NCBI GenBank assembly: GCA_026686845.1
Contig: JAIVEN010000020.1
Span: 6,785,501 to 6,849,500 of the forward strand
From: Adenanthera pavonina
Lineage: Eukaryota; Streptophyta; Magnoliopsida; Fabales; Fabaceae
Reading direction: 5' to 3'
DNA length: 64,000 bases
Part shown: piece after piece, positions 45,556 through 58,414 of the stretch
Layout: each line of letters begins with the position of its first letter
How positions within the stretch are numbered: the first letter of the stretch is position 1
Translations under genes and position numbers: made by a program
The notes under the pieces: model-generated
The model's database searches: none
What the model saw: the letters and a program-made list of their open reading frames with translations, nothing else
Told to the model about the DNA's origin: nothing

Positions 45556-46701
45556 AATTTAGTTCGAAATTAGAGATTTTTATTTCAGTGCCGCTTTAGG
45601 TCATCTTTAGGAGTATCGTAATCCATAGAGTGGACTGCGAAGTGCGAAGTGCGGAGTGCGGCATTACTGAAGTGGGAACGGAACGGAGTCTCTCTCTTTT
45701 TCTCTGATTTGGTTCATTGAAGACCTAAAAGGTTGTGTTCTTTTGCTGCCTTCGGTGGTTTCTTCGGATGGGTTTTCGCAGTTGTGAACGTTGAGTCAAC
45801 AGTGGAAGGTAAATTGGTAAACAAATCAGTTATGGCTTAACTTGCATAAAATAAATGTCCATTAGTTAAGTTCATTAGTAAACGTAAACAATATAGTTTA
45901 TATGCAATAGGTAAAGAGATCTCAAGTTATTTCATTTTGGAATGTGGAAATAGGTTATTTCATCCACATTTAATATATTCGGTATTTTGGATTGTCTTTA
46001 TACTGCTAGTTGTTACTCTCATGTGTGAAGCCCGGCAATTTTTTCCTCTTTCTTTCGTTTATGGTGTGTTTCAGTGTGTCAATTGGCAGTTTTTGTTATT
46101 TTGTTGTGATCTCTTTAAATTTCAACTTCTGGCGAAGAGAGAATGTTTCAGGCGGTGGGTGTGGAGTGTGATATGGGGTGAGAGCATGGGATTGATGTGT
46201 ATAAACTTTTTGCAAAGGAAAACAAGTGAGTTCTATTCTCTTCTTTCTTCATTCTTTTTTGTTTCTTTTTTCTTTCTTGCTAGTTCTTAGTTATAATGGT
46301 GATTCTGGCTCTTCTCCTATCGCTCAAGATATTGGTAAACCTTGCTATAGCTGCATTTATCTAGCTATAATGACTGCATTGTCTTAGTTCATGAATTGGG
46401 AAAATTAAACAATAACGGTCATGTCTTTTTCCCATTGTGTTTTCCATGAATCTGTGAGATATCTATTACTTGTAAATTTAACTCGTAAATTGGTGTGTTA
46501 TAAACTTACATCAAGAGATTAAATTTAAATCTTCATTTCAGTTGTCAGGTTACGAAATAAATTCTGTAACATGTGTAAGGCCAACTTAGTGGATGAACTT
46601 ATTGACTTGAAATGTGTTGTATCCAATCCTGTTATCAGGGGAATTTGATGAGTTAGATAGTCTAATTTCTTTTCTTTTCTTTCTCTTTTGTTTTTTTTTT
46701 T

Positions 46702-46755
46702 GGGGGGGGGGGGGGTGGGGTGGGGTGTGGGGTTTGGGGTGGCGGGGGGTTGGGG
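46702..46755 (+). repeat. G-rich tract
   Basis: Fourteen consecutive G followed by several GGGG-T and GGG runs in 54 bases, with a T-rich tract directly before. It could form G-quadruplexes and may carry sequencing errors in the homopolymer length. Confidence 0.8.
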
Positions 46756-46940
46756 ATAGATAGTCTAATTTCTATTTCCCAAGATATTGGAAAACTTTGC
46801 TATCCAGCATTTGTTTGAATGTGGAGTCCTTCCTACTGGTCATATGCTCTATAATTGCTTACCACTTTGTGGTGTAAAAGGAGCGCTGGTTTTTATCTGA
46901 ACTAAGTTTTCTGCGATTAATGTATAAACTGGTACTGAAT

Positions 46941-47083
46941 TACAACCTTGTTAGCATTCAGTACCATAGTTATGTAATGCTGTAAATTTATAGTATACAA
47001 CCTTGTTAGCATTCAGTACCATAGTTATGTAATGCTGTAAATTTATAGTATACAACCTTGTTAGCACTCGGTACCATAGTCAT
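46941..47083 (+). repeat. 55-base tandem repeat, 2.6 copies
   Basis: The units at 46941-46995 and 46996-47050 are identical; the third (47051 onward) is partial with several substitutions. Each starts TACAACCTTGTTAGCA. Confidence 0.9.
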
Positions 47084-49520
47084 GCTTACTTTATACATTG
47101 GTACCTTTGATGAAGGTGGGTAGATGGCTCCTTTCTTGAATGACCCTGCTTCCTCAATTTATTTAGCGTTTATGGGATTTGGATAGAAATCTCCAATATT
47201 ATTTCAAATTTTTAACCCAAATCTTTCATCATAACTTATAAAATAATTTACTTCTGTTAGTGCATAGAGAGGCATATGATGCTTTTACACTTGATCTCTG
47301 AACTTCAGGTAAGTTCATATGTTGACAAGTTTATCTACTGATGCTCTCTCGGTATGCACCAATGAAGGCAGAGAAGTATTAACAAAGTGGGGCAATTGTC
47401 ATAAGTAATTGGTCACCACTCTTAAGTTTGACGGCTGTTGACAATTAGTTATGGGTATATATTATTCTTCTATTTCATCCAAAACTTTCCTTTTGATTGA
47501 GGAAGTGGGGTTGTCAATTTAAGAGGAAAAATTCTACATTTCCTTATAACCATGATAAAGCGGAGTCCTTTGCTTACTTCAGTTTCATTGTTTGATATCA
47601 GATAACTTAACTGCTTGGCTAAAGAAAGTTGCCATTCTTTTTTTCTTTAACAAACTATGCCTTTTCATGCACCAGTGTCATCATTGATATGTTCACAGGA
47701 AGATTCAGGAAAAGAAGAGGAGAAAAGAGGGGGGGATGTGGATTGCTTGCCGGGAATCTCATCATCCCTTATAAATATATTGAATTTGATTTGTAAAAAG
47801 TTCTAAATTAAAATTTAGCCCCCCCATTTTAATTTATTTTAAATCCTTCAAGTATTTTTTTCTGGATCTACCAGTGGATATGTTTGGCTTTTGTTTCACT
47901 TGGACTGAGTGTCAATGCTTGGGTATAAGAAAGTGGATAAACACCTCTGATTTTGATGGAAGCCTGGTCTTTTATAATGTTTCATCTGGTCATCATTTGA
48001 TGCTTGCATTGTTTGGTTGTAGGTGGTGACAATGGTGGCAAGAGTACTGCTTGAAGACCAAAGGTGGGAACACTCAATTATCACGTGACCTATCGTTGAT
48101 GTGGAGTTCATGGTAACTAATTGAAATTGCCGCACATGAGCTGTTAAAGTGTTGTCTACATTTTGCATGCCTAACTATAAAGGTAAAGAATTGTTCTAAT
48201 AATGTATTGTATGGGAAATGACTGAGTTGAGAGAAAAATTATACAGTGTCACACAGTTCTAAGTGTAGGATGTCCTCAATAAAATAATGTCAATCACAGT
48301 AGGTTATTACATTGCAGATTGTGACCAGGTGCTGCTCACTTCTATGATGCATTATATGCTGTATTGCAATGGTTGATAACTTTGGGAAGTTGACATTATC
48401 GCTGCAACATATGCAGGTTTTTGCCACTGTGCTGTTTGTTAATCACTGGTTCTGCATCATGATGGACCCCCAAGCAGGTATTATGTATGCAATGACGCAT
48501 AAATGGTTTTCAACTGATATATATTATAAGACAAAATTCCTCAAGCATGTACAGATCGAATGGATGAGGACTGGTTTACAGCAACACCAGACACACCTCT
48601 CACAAGAACAAAAACAGCAAAACAAAGGAAGATTGTTTGCCAGAAAAACTAAAAAAATGAAGATAACGTAGAACAGTAAACACTCCCCTAGCATTCGAGA
48701 GGCTTAATGACTCTCCTCACACTGAGCCAAATACTTCCTTAGAAACCCTCACTCTCCAATATATATATATATATATCCAACCATAACCCTTTTCTCTCCC
48801 TCACACCTCATGAGACGTGAGGTAATTAACATTGTGATTTCCCTTCTTTACCCTTTTGGACACCTCACCGACTACTATACACCATTGGACCCTCCTATCT
48901 TACATTGGTTTGCCCTGGAGATAACAGTATGCCCTTGACTCATTGCTTCAGAAGGAAAACAGAGGAAATATCGGTTGGCTATGTTCATGGTAAATGCCTT
49001 ATCTATAGACTATAGTTGATAATGTTCATGATAAGACGAGTTTTAAATGCCACATGTATTCTCGATAATGCTGTGATTTATGTCTGATATATTTGTATAA
49101 CATAGTAGAGAGATTGCATTTTAAAAGCAACAAAACCTAAAATTTTTGCGGGAGCAGGTCTGACTATTACTGTGAAAGATGATAAATTGCCCCAACAACC
49201 AAACATGTTAGTGTACCGTTGTGTATTTGGGTCAATTAAGCATTTGCCTGTGTTTGGTTTTCTCATCTGGCTTTCATGCTTAGTGATGATTGTGGTGTCT
49301 GCCTCAAGAAAATATGTACAATGTTGGACTGGGAAATCAAACGCTGAGATGTGCAACGGTGCAATATTCTCATATCTTTGTTCCTATGAATCTGTTATTG
49401 GTGCTTCACATGGAAAGAATTGTTTTCAGGACCAACTGAATGAATTTAGGGTGCAAATTCTATTGGACTTGGCTAATCACCCATGCAAGGGAAGAAAGGA
49501 GTGTTGGATATGATTACACT

Positions 49521-50344
49521 CCGAAGTGAATTCTCTCCAATCATTTTTCTGCAATTTTCCCGTCAGCCAAATCTGAACTATCTGTATTGTGTAATAAGGC
49601 ATTCAAAGCCTTAGATCTATTTCAAGCTTTGACTAGTTAATAACAAAATTTGGCAGGAGAGGATAATTTCTGGTTATACTCACCAGATGGGTTTGGATGG
49701 AGCCGACAGGTGTAAATATCTTATGGAAGTTTAATATTAACAGCGGCAAATATTTTGCTTTTGATAACATTACACACACACGCACACGCACACGCACACG
49801 CGTGCGTGAGATATTTTTGGAAGGTGGTTTCCCATGGATGTAATTTTTTGTTTTTCTAAATTGGAGATTCATGTAATTAACTAATTAGTTCATGTTTATG
49901 AAAAGAGAAAGTAATTTACCTTAAAATTTAAACTTCTATTGCATTGCATAAACCCTTTCGAACGACGTCCTTGTCACTGTCGTTTGTAATTAATGGAGGA
50001 ACTAGGCTCAATTGTGTCGTCAGTTATCCAACATTTGAAATTTATAGATCAGATGATTACATTGGTGGGTAATGCCCGTTTACACCAAGTATTTGGGGGC
50101 CTCTTGTATGACCGATCCTACCCTTTTAAATCTTAGTTTTGAAACTTTTTAACCATCTGGGTGTGTGTTTTAAATAAACCAATTGTATAAATTTTTGTAC
50201 AACTGTTTCAGTTATCACATGGGAATCCATAATCATCTTTATAAAGTAGTGCAACAAGATGTTTGGATCTGACTAAATAATTGGGAAAAAGACAAATTGG
50301 GACCTCCTAAGAAAAATATTTCCTAACCGGAATTCCCAATTTTT
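49521..50344. other. Intergenic sequence with CA/CG microsatellite
   Basis: A CACACG repeat lies at 49772-49806 and ends in a short GCGTGCG palindrome. No gene is supported. Confidence 0.5.
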
Positions 50345-50610
50345 TCAATTACCCAAAAGGAACTGGGTTCTTTTTAGAGCGTGAAAAGATAATGCATTGA
50401 TAAAAATATCCCCACTGGCTAATCTCCTGAATGAGTGATTCACTATCGGTAATAAACTTAACGACCTGGAAAAGAAAGCCGGAGGTTGTTTCGAACTCGC
50501 CCACATGGAGCCAAGTAGCCAACCAAATTTCCTCTTGGATCGGCTTACCTTCCACAAATCTGGTCCATCTCGTTAAACATCTTTTGGAAATTGGAACATT
50601 TAAAAGTTCG
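50345..50610 (-). pseudogene. Orphan coding-like fragment
   Basis: The reverse strand is open from upstream of 50555 to a TAA at 50349-50351 and reads IQEEIWLATWLHVGEFETTS, then FLFQVVKFITDSESLIQEIS, ending SRSKKNPVPFG. The segment is less AT-rich than the flanks and has a protein-like composition with many Trp and aromatic residues. There is no ATG in the frame and no partner exon. I do not recognise the family; a fragment of a retroelement or a host gene are both possible. Confidence 0.35.
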
Positions 50611-51213
50611 TGAGAAATTCAAGCACAATACCATATGGGTTTCCTTTTCAGACTTACCTGCTAACAAGAGATAGATGAGAGGATTGTAAAATATTTACTA
50701 AATTATTTTCCAAGTCCACATAGGTAATTTCTAAAGTGAATATAACTATATTTCTAGATAAAAATAACTAAATTTCAAGTAGACATAACAAATTTTTAAA
50801 ATAGAAATAACTAATTTTCCAATGTTGAGAGCATATTTATCATAATATTTTTAGATCATCGTCGCCACCATGAGTATGCACGATTGCATACTTTTGTTAC
50901 TTATATTGATTTAAATAGTGTTCATATACTGTAAAACAGAGATAACGAAAAAAAGTTGGGGATATGAAAACGTGACTTCAAATTGCCGTATTTTGCTTGA
51001 AACACCGATCAATTTGCCCGTTTGGTTTGAAGTTCGCATAAGGTTCGTTAAAATAAAGTTTAAATAAAAATAAATTTATTGTAAGGTGATTTGTATTTGG
51101 ATTTTTTTCTTTTAAAGTAAATCTGACAAATTAAAACTGTTTGAATGATAAAGATTAAAAATACTTTGCATATGTGGAATTACTAAAAAAGACATAAATT
51201 TTGTAATATAATA

Positions 51214-51710
51214 TTCCATCTAATCCTAAATATAGAGTTTGTTGCTTTGGTTATAAATATATCATCTTTTTTAGAATACAATATAACATTTATTATATAT
51301 TACAAAAAATGCCCAAATTCAATTCATGAGAAAAAAAAAGAGAAAGGAATTCAATAAGTGTAATTTTGGAAAAATGTTATGATTTTTTTTATGAAAAAAA
51401 GATAATTAACTAATTTTAACTTTTAACATTAATTCATGTGATTTAGATAAAATAGTTTTATATTAAAGATTGGAAAGAGTATTATATAACTAAGTTACAT
51501 ATGATTTATGATAGTAAATAATTTTAATTAATTAAAATTCTTGCACTTTATAAAATTTATCATAATCTATCTATATTATCTTCATTTAATTATAATCTAT
51601 TTTAATTATATATTTCTTATTCTCTCTCTATCATAATTATTTAATGAGGGATAAATATGAAAATAAATATTGAATACTCACAGAGTCAATTATAATAGGA
51701 ACCAAAGGAG
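51214..51710. mobile_element. Stowaway-like MITE, diverged
   Basis: The left end TTCCATCTAATCCTAAATATAGAG pairs imperfectly with the reverse complement of the right end (CTCCTTTGGTTCCTATTATAA), with TA on both sides (51212-51213 and 51711-51712). The interior is AT-rich. Confidence 0.45.
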
Positions 51711-52280
51711 TACAAACTTGCCGAAAAGAAAAACAGCTACAAACTTGAGTTCTGTCAACTGAAAAGCAAGATGTATGTTCCCTTGGCAAAAACGTAAAAA
51801 ATAAAAAAATGAGGTCTAAAACTAACCAAACAACATTCTTATAAAAAAAGTGGATTTAAAACGTCAGTTTGGATTCTACAACTAAAAACCAAACATGCTA
51901 GCCAATAAAAGAAACTTGACAATATTTTCCGAAAACATTTTTCTGAAGATTTAGCTTTTGATAAAGTTTAATGGTGTCAATCCATATTGCTAACTTCACT
52001 CACTGAGGTAAAACAGTAAAACTTGTTCTATGGTTATTATCATGGTAAATAACAACTACGTAATTATTGTACTCGTTCAGCTAACACACAAGAAAGCCAA
52101 GAAACATGGTCATTATTCCGATCAGGCAGCCAAAAATATAACCCACATACGTGCTCCTAAATTCCAGACTGAAACACGGAAAGTTTTCAGCCATTCTGTA
52201 AATTCTCCTACCTTCTAATATTCAAGATATGGTATGGAAGAAAGATAACTTTGAGAATCTGTCCGCCTTCCATAGTTATA

Positions 52281-52428
52281 TACAAATCAAATCTTCAATA
52301 AGCGCGTTTCATTTTCTGATGAATAAATTAAAGGCACTTCTAACTTTTACATAAAGGGTTTACAAATCAAATCTTCAATTTCTGATGAATAAATTGAAGG
52401 CACTACTAACTTTTACATAAAGGGCTGC
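52281..52428. repeat. Tandem duplication, about 70-80 bases
   Basis: TACAAATCAAATCTTCAAT, CTGATGAATAAATT-AAGGCACT and CTAACTTTTACATAAAGGG occur twice in order (from 52281 and from 52361). The second copy lacks the AAGCGCGTTTCATT segment. It lies downstream of the WDL gene, possibly within its 3' flank. Confidence 0.85.
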
Positions 52429-52671
52429 TCGGATAGATAGTTCAAGATCTCCAGTAATAAGGATGTTCATTATTATTTACCAAAGCTACACGCATGCATG
52501 CATGCTGTGATCAAGGACTTAATAGAAACCAACAAAAATGGAAATAGGTAACTTTACTATTATAAATGACCTTTGGTGCAATCATTACACTGCATTTTGT
52601 GAAAAAAATCTAAGATGATAGCAGTCCGGAGAATGCAGAAAATAAGTTTGAAGTTGAAGAAAAGAGAGTTT

Positions 52672-55600
52672 TCAGGAAGCCACTCGTACAGTGAGATTAC
52701 CAATTCTGGAACTGCTTCTAACATCAATACTCATACTCTTCTTCCTTCTTGTCTCATTGCTATGTTTCGGAGTTTTCCCTATTTGCTTCTCTCTACTGCT
52801 TGGCCTTCTTGCCTCCTTGCAGATCTCTGAAACCCTGGTTTTGCTACGCAGCCTTTGCTCATTCCTTCCTTCTGGGAATCTGGCTGCTTGTTTTGAATCT
52901 AGAAGACGGCTTTGGTTGGTTGTGGGACAAGGAGAGGTCAAACCAGCCTCACAGGATGAGAGACTGATTGGCTTGGTTGCTGTTACAGATTGATCATCAG
53001 TGGCTTGATCGTTTCTATTTCTGGTCTTCAAATTTGAGGGAGATACTGCACCTGCTATGCTCCCTGGACATTTTAGTTTATTCTGTACTTTCTTACTTTT
53101 GTTATCTGATACAGCCTGAGATTCAGAAAGGAGAACCGACAAATGTTAAGGTAATTGAAAGCAAATAGAGAAAGAAGAGGGGGAAAATGCTACAGCTGGA
53201 CACATACAAAAACTAATTTTGTAATTGTACCAGCAAAAGACTAAACCTTCAACATAGGTTGAAGGTTATGAATCAAAGCATGCATGCCATGGTTTTACTC
53301 TATTTCTTATAGCTAAAAGCTGGAATGCCAAAATAATATTCTTCAGCAAAGAATCAGCCCCACATTAACAAAAAGCTGAAATGCCACGTGGACAACATTT
53401 TTTGGGTTCTCTTCTTGATGTCATCATTGGCTATCAACAGTAAATAGATGAATAACCTATAGAGGAAAAAAAGAGAATGAAATATTCATTTGACCAGAAA
53501 TAATCAACTAATCAGACTTGCACGCACATTCTATTGACTTTTAATATCCGTATAGCAAGCCCTTTAACCCTTACAAGAGGGAAACTCAATGAAGTTTTAA
53601 TGAATTGAGTTGAATGTTACATATTTATTATAATTGTTGTACTCAGTAAAGATAAAATATTTTAACATGAATTGATGTTCATAAAACATCTCTAGCATGT
53701 TTTTAACTAATTGGCCTTCATTCTGAAGGCTCTTCAGGTTCTCACATTAACAACTCTTTTGCTGTTGAAAGCTACAAGGCTTTTCTTCACTTCTCCACCC
53801 AGCAAGAGTACTTCCCAAGTGAAAATCAAGAAAAAGTTCAATCAAGACACAAAAATGAACATACTAAATGCATTTGGTAAATGTGAGAGATTGTTCTTGC
53901 TTTGGGCTTAGACTGGTGATTTTCCTACTATTGAAACACGATATGACCCACACCCTCATAGTTTATCCTTGATGAATATGGAAATGACATAAATGATTGG
54001 CATTCATATACAAGAAATATCCTGAGTTATATAAGAGCAGATGAAACCGGGAAAATTTGAAACTATCATAATTTTTAAAATAAGGAACCCTTGTTACATC
54101 CTGCATGTAAGTCGATATTACAAAAGCAAGGTAGCCAGAAGCCAGTCATCTCCATTTCACATGCTCGTGCAAGCTACGTATCTGCATATTCTCCATTTCA
54201 CACCTTTATTTTTCTGTACCCTTTGTCAAAAAGCAAAATTGCTGACAGAACCACCATTGGAAAACAACATGAAGAGGTGTCTTACAACACGCGCAATTTA
54301 TTAGTTGTTTTCTAGAAGACATCATCTTATTAGCTTTTTTACTATCCTGTTTTTTTTTGTTTGCACCAAATTTACTATCTTATTTAAAGATAATTATATT
54401 TTTGTTTTGTATATTTTATGAGGATAAATTTTTTTTTTAAAGTATTTTGTTTAAGATAGGAGTCATAGATAATAGAAGTTTTTAAAATATTTTATCTTTT
54501 AAGCCTTATTATTATCTACTGTTGGCAATTCAGGGACAGGGTTTGTTGCCTCCTTTTTCTATATATGATCAACTATTTTCATTCACTAAAGTTAAGTCCA
54601 GAGGAAAATTAACCATGAGTTTCTGCCACATCGAATGGCCAGACACACGCAAAACACAAGCCTAGAAGAAGAATCATCAGAGAATTACGAGAATAACAAG
54701 CCAAGAAACAAAATCCAGCCAAAGAATGAGATATACGACAGATGATACAATCTAGGAATGGGATCATATGTTATTACAATTTCCTTTTTACCTTATTCCC
54801 ATCTGATTGTGAAGCCACAGCTGTGCGATAAAAAGAAGGCATTGGTGTCGCTTTAAAGTTAAGACTCTTCCTGAATTTTTTAATCTCAGCTTCTGTCTTT
54901 TCCTACAAGAAACAGGTGCTGAATGCAATTAGTTTCTGTGTTCTATACGGAAAACAACAGCAAGCAAATAGTAGAAGCAGCAGCAATGTCTTAATTCAAC
55001 CAAAGAAAATGCATGATAAAAATTATTTAGAATCTTTTACATATATTTCATTCCCCATTCAGTATTATCAACCACACCCTTCATCTTCTAATCTTTTGGC
55101 AAGCAGATCATTCCCTGTGACTTAGACCAATGTCCTTTCCTACTTAGATTCTTTCACTCCCCTGCATCTTTAATTTAAGCATTTGTATCTCTACACTTTA
55201 TGTCCCGAAAGACAAAACCATAAACCAAAAAAATATACACATTCACCATCTTTATACTGTACATCTCCATATCATACATAATTCTCTCTCCTCTCATTCC
55301 TGATGAAAACTCCCTCTCCTCAAATCTATTAACCTAATCTCTTCTCCAGCCAAGCTGTGTGTTCTCACAAATCCCTCAAATTCTCAACTTCCCAATTTTT
55401 GGTTCAGTATTCTGGATAACCTAATATGTTATCCTATATAGAATAGTGTGGTTATGGTAGACATACAAATTTATCATATATGTTTCCTTGTGAAATAGGA
55501 GCTATTATTATTCACGGACTCATACTACCTGTGATATTGCTTGCATTTGATTCATCTCTACTTCTTTTGCATGGATTTTTTCTTCCAACTTCATGTAGAA

Positions 55601-58414
55601 CTGAATCAGCAGGGGCATGAAGACAAATCACTATCGACTCTAATTTTTCGATACCAACATAATAAGATTTTGAAATGATGGTACTACACTTGCCTCTTTC
55701 CTCCTTTCTGCTCGTTCACTGCTTTTAAAGTTGAAAGCTGCAGCCCTTGGTCTGGTCTCAGAGTTTGTCAAACTTGAATTGACAGTGCGGCTTGACCTAT
55801 ACAATGTTATTATACTAGTTCATGTCAGAACGAAGGGAAAGAAAAGATTCATCATTAACATAAGTCTATACAACCTTTTTGCTTCTTGAATTCCTCCAGA
55901 ACTAGCTTTTGGAACAGAAGGTTGGGATTCTGCAACCTTTTTCATTCCTAATACTTTTTCACTACAAAATAAAACATATTTGAGGTCTCAATGCATTAAA
56001 TATAGAGTGTTTCCAGATTTTCCAGATCTAAGAAACAACAACTACCTTTTACGCTCACAAGTTAGTTTTCTCTCACTTTTAGAAACCTGCATATAAAGGC
56101 CCAAAAATGTAACTGAATTTTAGCTAGTGATTCATATAGAACATTAATAACTTCAATGACATTTTCATATTAAAAAATATATATATTGGAAAAATCATTA
56201 TCAGCCAATTAGTCATCCTGAAATGCACTGTTGTTATTCAAATCCTTACTTCTTTTGGGGTTCTGATTGCTGAATGAGTTACTGGAGTTGCAAGTCTTGA
56301 CGAATTCTTTCCCACATTGGTTTTTCTTGGACTCTCTCTACTGGAATTTCTTGCCAAACCCTTAGATGATCCATATGAACTATTTTTCCTGACTTGAACA
56401 CTATGGAGTACTGAGCTCGACCCTGATGCAGGCTTTGTTTCCTATGCATCAGTCCACCAAAATCATAGGACAAAATATTATAAGAACCATATTTAAATAA
56501 TTGCAGAATATGAACGATGCAGAAGAAAATACAGACAGATAGAGCTTGTTTCTGGGAAAACATAAAATTTAAGCACAGAGATATTAAACATTGTTATCAA
56601 AGAAATGAATAATCTTGATGTACTGCCGTAATAGTGTTTTAGCTATATTATTTCTTCTCTAGACTTATTTCTATTTTTTACCTAGCCATGGTCTAAAAAA
56701 TTGCAAGATCACTGTGGAGAAGCATACCTTTGGAGAGGGACTTGGAGGATCATCCAAAGCTGTTTCCTCAACACCTCCAACTGGTTCTGTCACATTCATA
56801 GTTCTTAATGTTTCATCACTATTTACAGTATCATCATGGTTCTCTTTCACTTCTAATACTAAATCATCATCTTCTAAGAATGTGCTGCTTGTTTCATTTG
56901 CAGGTTGTTGAACTTCATTCAAAATTACATTATTATCAATGGCAAACTCCAAAACATTGTAGTTGCTCATAGCAACTTCCATATGTTGGTTAGAAAATGA
57001 AACCCTTGGCCCTTCTGTGACAGAATCTTCTCTTTCATGTCCAGTCACTCCTTGCTCTACATTATAATCTGAACCAACAGGTCCTTCATCAAATTGAACA
57101 TGATAGCTATCTTCATTTGGCTCAAAATCCTCCAAAGATCTTTGTTCATATTGACCATAATGGCCATCTGCAAGCAGCTCAAAATCCTCCAATTTTCTTT
57201 GATCGAATTGAATATAGTGGCCATCTTCAATTGCTTCAAAATCCTCCTGGGTTCTTTGATCAAATTGAACACCATGGCCATCTTCATTTGACTCAAAATC
57301 CTCTTGGTTGCTAATTCTCTCTGAACCATCATTTTCACTGGTTGCTCGATCAGATAGATCCGAAGTCACGGGTATATTAAAACCTAAAAGGCCCTTTTTC
57401 TTGAAATGAGCTTCAAAATATGCTTTCTTCTCAATAACTGAACCCGGCTTTGAACATTTCTCTACCTCTTCCAAGTACCTATTGTGAGAGAAAGAGGATC
57501 TTCTTTCCCAAGATAAAGGTTCATTTTCAAACCTCCCAAATGAGATGGAGCCTGAATGTATGGAATCTCCCTGCATGTTTTGCAATGAAGCAGAGCACCA
57601 AAAGGCAGCAATAAATATTAATACACCACAATTAAGGCAATTCTCATGGCAAACTAGGTGTAAAATGAAAGACGGACTAGATCAACAATAATTTGGCCCA
57701 TTGAAAAAAATGATGTGAAAACAAAATAATGGCAGCACCATGTTACTCAAAAGAGACTGCAAGTCCAGGTTTCACAATTTTCCATCTCTAGATGCTTAAA
57801 TATCTATATTTTCCATTGCACTATTTCAACATCACCAAGAAAAAATCACATAATAGTACAAACAGTAATCTATGTTGTCAAATAATACTCTGATGTGGTT
57901 CAAAAGATTGTAAAATTGAATGCTTCGATGAGATACCATCATAGAGTTAGAATAAACCCCATCAGAGTACATTAGTATGTTAATCCAATCCACAACAGCC
58001 AATCACTGTTTTTCTATTTTTGACAAACTAATATATGAGGTAATAACTCACATCAGTTCCGCTATGAGAACAAAAAAAAATTCATCTAGCAACCCATATC
58101 AACATTAACCAACTTAACTCGTAGCAAATGAAAGCAGTAATTAGCCAATCACCAAGGAAAGAAAAAGATGTCGGTGGCATCTTTTGAAACCTTAAAATAT
58201 TCTATTCTTCCCCCTCCGTTTGTGTATTAAATTGAGTATTGGAAAAAGTTGTCGTACTCTAAAGCAAACAAAAGGCGAAAGAAGAGGAAAGAAACATCAT
58301 AATTGTGTTGGACCAAGGAATAGCCACAAAGCGATCCATCTTTAGATCAACAGTTGAGTGAAAAACAATAACCTGAAGGTTAATGCTAAATGTTTCTTCA
58401 AACTCCCCAGCCAT
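52672..58414 (-). CDS. WVD2-like (WDL) TPX2-family microtubule-associated protein
   Basis: Nine coding exons: 58373-58414, 56728-57570, 56250-56441, 56046-56086, 55875-55961, 55694-55796, 55529-55600, 54792-54902 and 52672-53115. All phases agree, giving 644 residues. The protein starts MAGEFEETFSINLQ. Residues 15-70 hold the conserved plant N-terminal block (ISFGRFENEPLSWERRSSFS, RYLEEVEKCSKPGSV). Residues 103-178 are four 19-residue acidic repeats. The TPX2 domain spans about 413-480 with TRPRAAAFNFKSSERAERRK and the WVD2/WDL hallmark FYMKLEEKIHAKE. A basic, Ser-rich tail follows and ends NLTVRVAS. The family bundles cortical microtubules and shapes cell growth. Seven introns are GT-AG; the one after exon 6 uses a GC donor (GAG-GCAAGT). 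Alternative last-exon use cannot be excluded. Confidence 0.92.

Larger units (their letters stand above)
45600..49520 (+). ncRNA. Possible non-coding or decayed transcription unit
   Basis: 45620-45810 looks like a first exon: higher GC, C/T-rich, and ending at AGTGGAAG followed by GTAAAT. Further exon-like pieces with good splice sites include CTCTGAACTTCAG-GTAAGTTC (47313-47333) and a segment bounded by TTGCAG and CAAGCAGGTATT at 48316-48480. The frames inside are short (at most about 117 codons), are unrelated to any family I recognise, and do not join into a protein. One frame at 49150-49513 has a hydrophobic segment (FGFLIWLSCLVMIVV) but no ATG at its start. Support is weak. Confidence 0.3.

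Noticed and set aside
49150..49513. Possible membrane protein exon
   Set aside because: The frame opens at a GTG with no ATG, and no partner exons or family match were seen. It is kept only as part of the weak transcription-unit call.
56279..56563. Reverse-strand frame of 94 codons
   Set aside because: It is a shifted frame crossing an intron-exon boundary of the WDL gene; the phase-consistent exon 3 is in another frame.
57057..57338. Long open frames on both strands with repeated segments (for example repeats of QNPP-like units)
   Set aside because: They are shadows of the four in-frame acidic repeats in WDL exon 2 and have no splice or start support.
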